Below are positions 59,278-64,000 of a stretch of 64,000 nucleotides of DNA, piece by piece. Each line of letters opens with the position of its first letter. Positions within the stretch are counted from its first letter, which is position 1. A program made the translations under genes and the position numbers. The DNA is from Hetaerina americana (Eukaryota > Arthropoda > Insecta > Odonata > Calopterygidae), in NCBI GenBank assembly GCA_022747635.1, contig JAKTNV010000006.1:66533590-66597589 (forward strand), in the 5' to 3' direction. The notes under the pieces were generated by a model. It was not told the DNA's origin and searched no databases. It saw only the letters and a list, made by a program, of their open reading frames with translations.

Positions 59278-59460
59278 GAGGGACGTGGTAATCCAGAGGG
59301 TAGAGCGTTAGACAACCGCAGGGCCCGACTTTGATTCCCAGGGATGCCACCGAGCAACCTCAGCTTCACCCAAACTGTGTGATTTCTTGGGTACCAAATC
59401 TTTCTGGGAAACCATCGGCGGTATAGGAAAAGGAACTGACCCTCGACTAGTTCGCAACAA
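59278..59460 (+). mobile_element. SINE-A copy
   Basis: Plus-strand orientation: the tRNA-derived head comes first (GACGTGGTAATCCAGAGGGT, then AGAGCGTTAGAC, with box B-like TTTGATTCCCAG), followed by the body as the complement of other copies (TTCTTGGGTACCAAATCTTT, then CTGGGAAACC and AAAGGAACTGACCCT). Confidence 0.85.
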
Positions 59461-59939
59461 CTGGATAAGATTTAACTGTGTTCGTTATACATGATTTTGA
59501 CTGCATGTAAGCTCATTATATTGTCATTGATTTTCTTCTATCAATATTGAAAAAATCGTCGGCAAAAGACTTTACATTATAATTGTGCATGACTTATCGA
59601 CTGTAATACCTGAGTTTATGGCATCCATGTTGCTGGATGTCTAACTACTTTCCGATAATTATCCGTTAATTTTAGGAATTGCAATCCGAGTCCTTAAAAT
59701 TTGTCCTCGGTGGTTTCAGAAATCATTCAAGTTTTATTGAATAAATTCTCTTGAAAGCTGATACAGATTAGCTGATGATTTGAAGAACTTTTCGATTCAA
59801 TAACACTAGATCAACTGTTCTCATTCAATAACTATGGATTGATGTGAAAAAATCTTGCTTAGATAATTCTTTCGGTTTGCTCTCGCCGAAAAACGAGGAT
59901 AATTATAAAAGTTCTCGGAATGGAATAGGAATAAACGAC
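59461..59939. other. gene-free stretch
   Basis: AT-rich. Nothing recognised. Confidence 0.4.
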
Positions 59940-60290
59940 TTACTTCAGTTAAACATTTTTATTTTTTAATGTAGTATCCCTGTACACTAATGCACCTGGT
60001 TCAGCTGTGTTCCAATGTCTTGATCTCATCTTGAAAATTAGATTCCTCTTCAGGCCTGCAAAATACCCGTCCACTTCGGCTTTTAGTTCTTTGTTTGAAG
60101 AGAATCTCCGTCCTCGGAGGAAAATTTTGAGCTTGTGGAAGAGATGGAAATCTGATGAAGTCATATCAGGCGAATTAGGCGGGTGGCAAAATGCGTATCT
60201 TAGTTCTCGTATTTTTTCCATGACAACGACACTTGTGTGTAGGCGTGCAGTGCCGTGTTGTTGCCAAACAAGTTACTCTGATTGGTAATG
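59940..60290 (-). mobile_element. mariner transposase C-terminal relic
   Basis: Minus-strand translation gives RELRYAFCHPPNSPDMTSSD, then FHLFHKLKIFLRGRRFSSNK, the third-aspartate block and tail of a mariner transposase. The preceding second-aspartate region is degraded (GNNTALHAYTQ in place of a DNA-P-H motif). No inverted repeats were identified. A different family from the 36.2 and 42.7 kb elements. Confidence 0.85.
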
Positions 60291-60404
60291 AAACTTGGGC
60301 ATGAATATACGAACACTTCTCGAACGGAATCATATGTTTCACGCGATCTGTCCTCCTGCTGCACACCTTGCTGTTCTTATTTCTTTATTCCTTGTTTATC
60401 ACTA

Positions 60405-60440
60405 TTAGCAGTGGTCTACCGGATAAGGGTAGGTTTTTGA
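60405..60440 (-). mobile_element. LINE-B 3'-tip fragment
   Basis: GTGGTCTACCGGATAAGGGT then AGGTTTTTGATG, a 5'-truncated remnant matching the LINE-B 3' ends at 10.76 and 63.83 kb. Confidence 0.5.
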
Positions 60441-63400
60441 TGCAACATGTTTACAATGCCACTCGAAGAGTTTTGCACAATAAAAAATAATGAAACTTTT
60501 TTTCACGTACTGAGACAACGGCATGGGAGGATCTTTTTTTTGGAAGGCAACTATGCTGACCAATTCCAGTCAAAAAGGATCATGCCTCATCTCTCTTTCA
60601 CGTTGAGAAGAAATTCTCTAAGTACACACAATTGTAAGTACTCTTAATTGCACATCGAATTAAAGATAAAACCTTACATGTACATGCACTATGGAGGCTT
60701 AACATTCTCATACACTTTACGAATGTTTACGCGCAGTCATGCAAAATTTTAATGAATATGTATGATGAATAAAAATCAAACACTTCCAAATATAAAGGGC
60801 GGAGTCTCTCAGTTGACCACGTACATCACTAGAACTAAAATTAATAGACATTACAGGCATTACATTGTGACAAGTGTCAGTGTGGTAGCGATTGTGTTTT
60901 GCCGTACTTATGAACAACGTCTATTGGAACGAAATAAATGACATCCAAAACATGACGAAATGGTACTCATTTTAGTCAAAATTAACTGTCATGCCGTAAC
61001 TGTCATTATTGCTATAATTCCCGCGTGGTCATCCCCTTTCTTCGTATAATTTCTTTCACATTTTAATAAGTTTCTTTTGAAGTTCAAAAATGAACTTTAT
61101 GTGTTTTCATAAATATAGGTACTCTCTAGAAAATTAAAATCGCAGAATTATTAACGTTACATTCCTTGAGAGTCAAAATCATCGTTACATATTAAAAGTA
61201 TGTGGGAATAATTTCTGAGAATCCTTGAGAACAGATAAAAAGCGATCGCAACCCTCAAATTCCAACTTATGTAAGCCCCGTCTTTCCGAAGACTGGCTAA
61301 TTCAGTTCTATCGCTGCCTACAAATGTCTAATTCTATGCTGTTACTCAAATATCCCCTGCCGGCTTTTATCGCATGATGCAATTTTAGATATTATCTTAT
61401 GTTTGAAATCAGGTCACGGTGTTTTCGCTCATATTATTAATCCATGTATGTATAGCTCTTTACACCTCCGTTTTCTCGCGCCCTACTTCAATATTTTTGG
61501 CACGTGAAATTTATTTGCATAACAGTTACGTTGAGAAAAATTACTTTTAATTAAATGTATTCTGCATTAGTGCTAGTTACCTGATCATTGAATCTAAAAA
61601 AATGATAGATTAGTGTATCAGTTTAGCCGTTTTGGAGATATAGGTGACCCTTAGTGGAGAACGAAACGAAATTCTCTCCAGGAAGAGAATGTAGGAAGGG
61701 GTGGCGTGTTACCAAAACCCTTGAGACCTGCTCTTTCTTCTATGTAAATATTGATGATTTTGTTTTATTTCTATTTCTTTTTAGGCTTGTGTATTTGTCT
61801 AAATATTGCACTTCAAGGCTCCGTAAGAGGGCGGGGAAGGAAGTGTTGGAACACTCAAAGAACCTGCCACTTTATCATGGAATTTATTGAACACTTAGGC
61901 TATATTGTATTTTTGAGTGTTTTGAATTGCTACCCTTTTTTCTTGTTCAGTCTATTTTCTATTTTTATCATTTCTTTTTTAGCTCGAAGAATTTCTTGGA
62001 TCGTTCTCTAAGTCTGCAAAAATCCCATAAGTTCTCATTGTTTTCTCCAATGAGCGTGCGATTAGAATGAATCACTCGAGTCCAGTTGGTTAATCGAGTG
62101 TGTTGACCCGTGCATGGAAATTCGTTCCTCTTTCGTTAACAATTCTAAGCTTACCAGTTATTATGTGACACTTTCTGTTCCCTGATAGTATTTTTAGTAA
62201 CTCAGGCAGCTCTGTATATTTTTATTTTCTTTAATTCAGAAAGTAAACATTGCTGCGTACGGTAACAAATGCTCAAGGCATGTTCCAGATGAGGCATCTA
62301 AAAGAAAAGAAATCGACACCTCCTCCGTAGGATGCCATCTTATTTGGTCTCCAGCAAACAGTTATATCATCGACGACATTCCCACCAACTCCGCACGCCT
62401 ATGTGTTTTAGGAACGGACGGCCACCGCCTATCATGACGAAATAAGCGGGGTGTGCATGGCGCTGTGAGAACACAATACGCGTTGGGGAGGTCATTCTGT
62501 TCCTGCGGCTTTGACCCCTTCATTCGATCCGCTCGCTCGATGGACGTTTTAAGTGGATGAGAACGGAGTTGTGACTCTTTCGTCTCTACCAGCTTTGTCA
62601 AGCGAGCTGCATGACTCCGGAAGGGAAGCGGCAATGTATCTAATAGTGTATCAGCGGCGAGCCTCTCCATTCGCTTTTTTGCTAACCGGTTGGAATAGAC
62701 GAAGGACAAACTGCAAAAGCTAGTTTAATGGTGCTAAAGCTATTTAAGGATCAAAAGAGAGATGGAGTCAACCAACGGTTTTCACTGGCGGACGTATTCA
62801 TGCTCACTTACAATGCAAAAGGGGGGTGATTTAGGGCCAAGGCGGAATTGGGGAATGAAGTTAGCGAGAAATTATTTTATTCGCGAAGGACAAACCATAT
62901 TGAGAATCAGTAATTCATATATTTCCAAGGTCCAGATTTGGTTCCCTAGGGGGCTGTTTGTATTGATTAGGAAAAAGGAGTGATTGTATTTTTTGTATTT
63001 TATTTATTTGGTCTCTAACAGGAGCGTCGTAAAAAAAGATGGTCATGCACTGCATATCAATCGACGGGTCGGACGCTGAACTGTCCCGACCAGACGGTGC
63101 CCTCGACAGAGAATTGCGTGTCTTTCGAGTATCCCTATAATACATGTATACCTAATTCTAATCAGGACGAAAATATGACCAATAGCGAAAATATAATTGC
63201 AAGGTTTTATAAGAAGGAAAGAGACGCAAATGAAGGACGACAGACAAGATTTGTCCGAGAGGTGCAAAATACGAAGACTACTCAATAAAGAGATGATCAT
63301 AATTTATTAATGATTAGAAGCATTTCAGTTTTCGATGATCAGAGCAAAGATGAGACAATTGTATTGCATCTAATGGGGTTTCATTGAGAAGGGTCATCAA

Positions 63401-63819
63401 TATTTTGAGAATCGAAAAAATATATATTATTCTTTATTTAATTCCCAGCCCTATAGCGTACTAAGTAAAATTAATAGCATTAGTATTCCAATCATTTGAT
63501 TGTCGATTCCGATCCATCAATTTCATTCTTGGTAAGTATAGTGGAATGGGCATCTACCCGATCAATAGAATTTGCGTCGTTCCTTTTATTTTGTTCAGAT
63601 AAAAAGCTATGGGGACTGAAATGTTCTGACGAATTGTAGTATAAATATTAAATTGGAAAACAAATAAATGTCCCTTTTCTTTGTCATCGCTGCCGTTTTA
63701 TCGGCGGTTGTTAATATTTTAGTATGTAGTATTTAGTTTTTGGGACCATACCGACTTGAACTAAGTGCATTTGACGGAAGCAATATCTTGAGAATCTCTA
63801 ATTCACTCGATACACAATT
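60441..63819. other. gene-free stretch
   Basis: No gene recognised. The 115-aa minus-strand frame at 62362-62709 is basic and proline-poor, with no motif or splice context, so not called. Frames at 61654-62011 are translations of T-rich DNA. Confidence 0.4.
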
Positions 63820-63890
63820 ATTATTATTAGGTAATCTACCGGTTAAGGTAGGTTTTGGATGGACACAGCTACTAGATAAATATTTTGAGC
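63820..63890 (-). mobile_element. LINE-B 3'-end fragment
   Basis: ATTATTATTAGGTAATCTAC, then CGGTTAAGGTAGGTTTTGGA and TGGACACAGCTACTAGATAA. The TAA-type tail and the extreme 3' end of a minus-strand LINE-B; the remainder (to 64000) is not clearly alignable by eye. Confidence 0.75.
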
Positions 63891-64000
63891 TTCCTGATTT
63901 GTGTTCTGATATCCAAACTGTGCGTTATCCTGCTATTATTTCCACCTCTTTCGTAGCCACGGTGCCATCCCGAAGGGTGCCCGAATACGTTCGGCGTGGA

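Noticed and set aside
62362..62709. 115-aa basic minus-strand frame
   Set aside because: No recognisable domain, no repeat family match and no promoter or splice context.

Overview
This window is animal nuclear DNA, most likely from an arthropod and probably an insect with a large, repeat-rich genome. The evidence is AT-rich DNA, long stretches without genes, abundant LINE, SINE and mariner relics, tRNA-derived SINE heads, and two eukaryotic genes, one with a canonical GT splice donor. I cannot name the species. There is no sign of a bacterial, viral or organellar segment.

Only two host genes can be supported, and they sit head to head. On the minus strand, 19153-19497 is the first coding exon (115 codons, phase 0, ending at a GTATGT donor) of a Na-K-Cl cotransporter of the SLC12 family. 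It carries an RFQV kinase-docking motif and the conserved regulatory segment before the first membrane helix. The rest of that gene lies at lower coordinates; I see no further exon down to base 1, so 1-19152 is best read as part of a long first intron filled with repeats. On the plus strand, 20431-21435 is a complete single-exon 334-aa coding sequence for ATP-dependent NAD(P)H-hydrate dehydratase (NAXD/CARKD), preceded by a probable splice acceptor and by a tiny in-frame upstream ORF. The two starts are 933 bp apart, so the interval is a candidate bidirectional promoter.

From about 20.3 to 29.15 kb the DNA is strongly depleted in CpG, with sharp edges on both sides, while the cotransporter side and everything beyond 29.2 kb are not. 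SINE copies inside the domain show CG-to-TG/CA decay compared with relatives outside it. This looks like the footprint of germline gene-body DNA methylation over a transcription unit that starts near NAXD and extends well past its stop codon.

The rest is mostly mobile DNA. LINE-A (CR1/Jockey-like by its reverse-transcriptase wording) has many 5'-truncated 3' ends in both orientations, sharing a terminal stem-loop, plus longer broken copies at 31.7-33.1, 35.0-37.9, 41.3-42.4, 47.4-47.8 and 55.0-56.5 kb. LINE-B (with a TAA-type 3' tail) gives fragments at 10.8, 24.7, 25.9, 38.7-39.8, 60.4 and 63.8 kb. Three tRNA-headed SINE families are visible; one copy at 51935-52240 has a perfect 13-bp target duplication. 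A full-length mariner (36226-37547) is inserted in a LINE-A copy, a 765-bp internally deleted mariner lies at 42745-43509, and further mariner relics lie at 33.5, 56.3 and 60.0 kb. No element appears able to move by itself.

Other structures: a 159-bp tandem duplication at 4454-4771, a hairpin with 43-nt arms at 58314-58450, and several TA microsatellites. I did not find a clearly new biological system. The most informative signals are the CpG-depleted domain, the head-to-head gene pair, the intron-free NAXD frame, and the nested or scrambled LINE-A copies.
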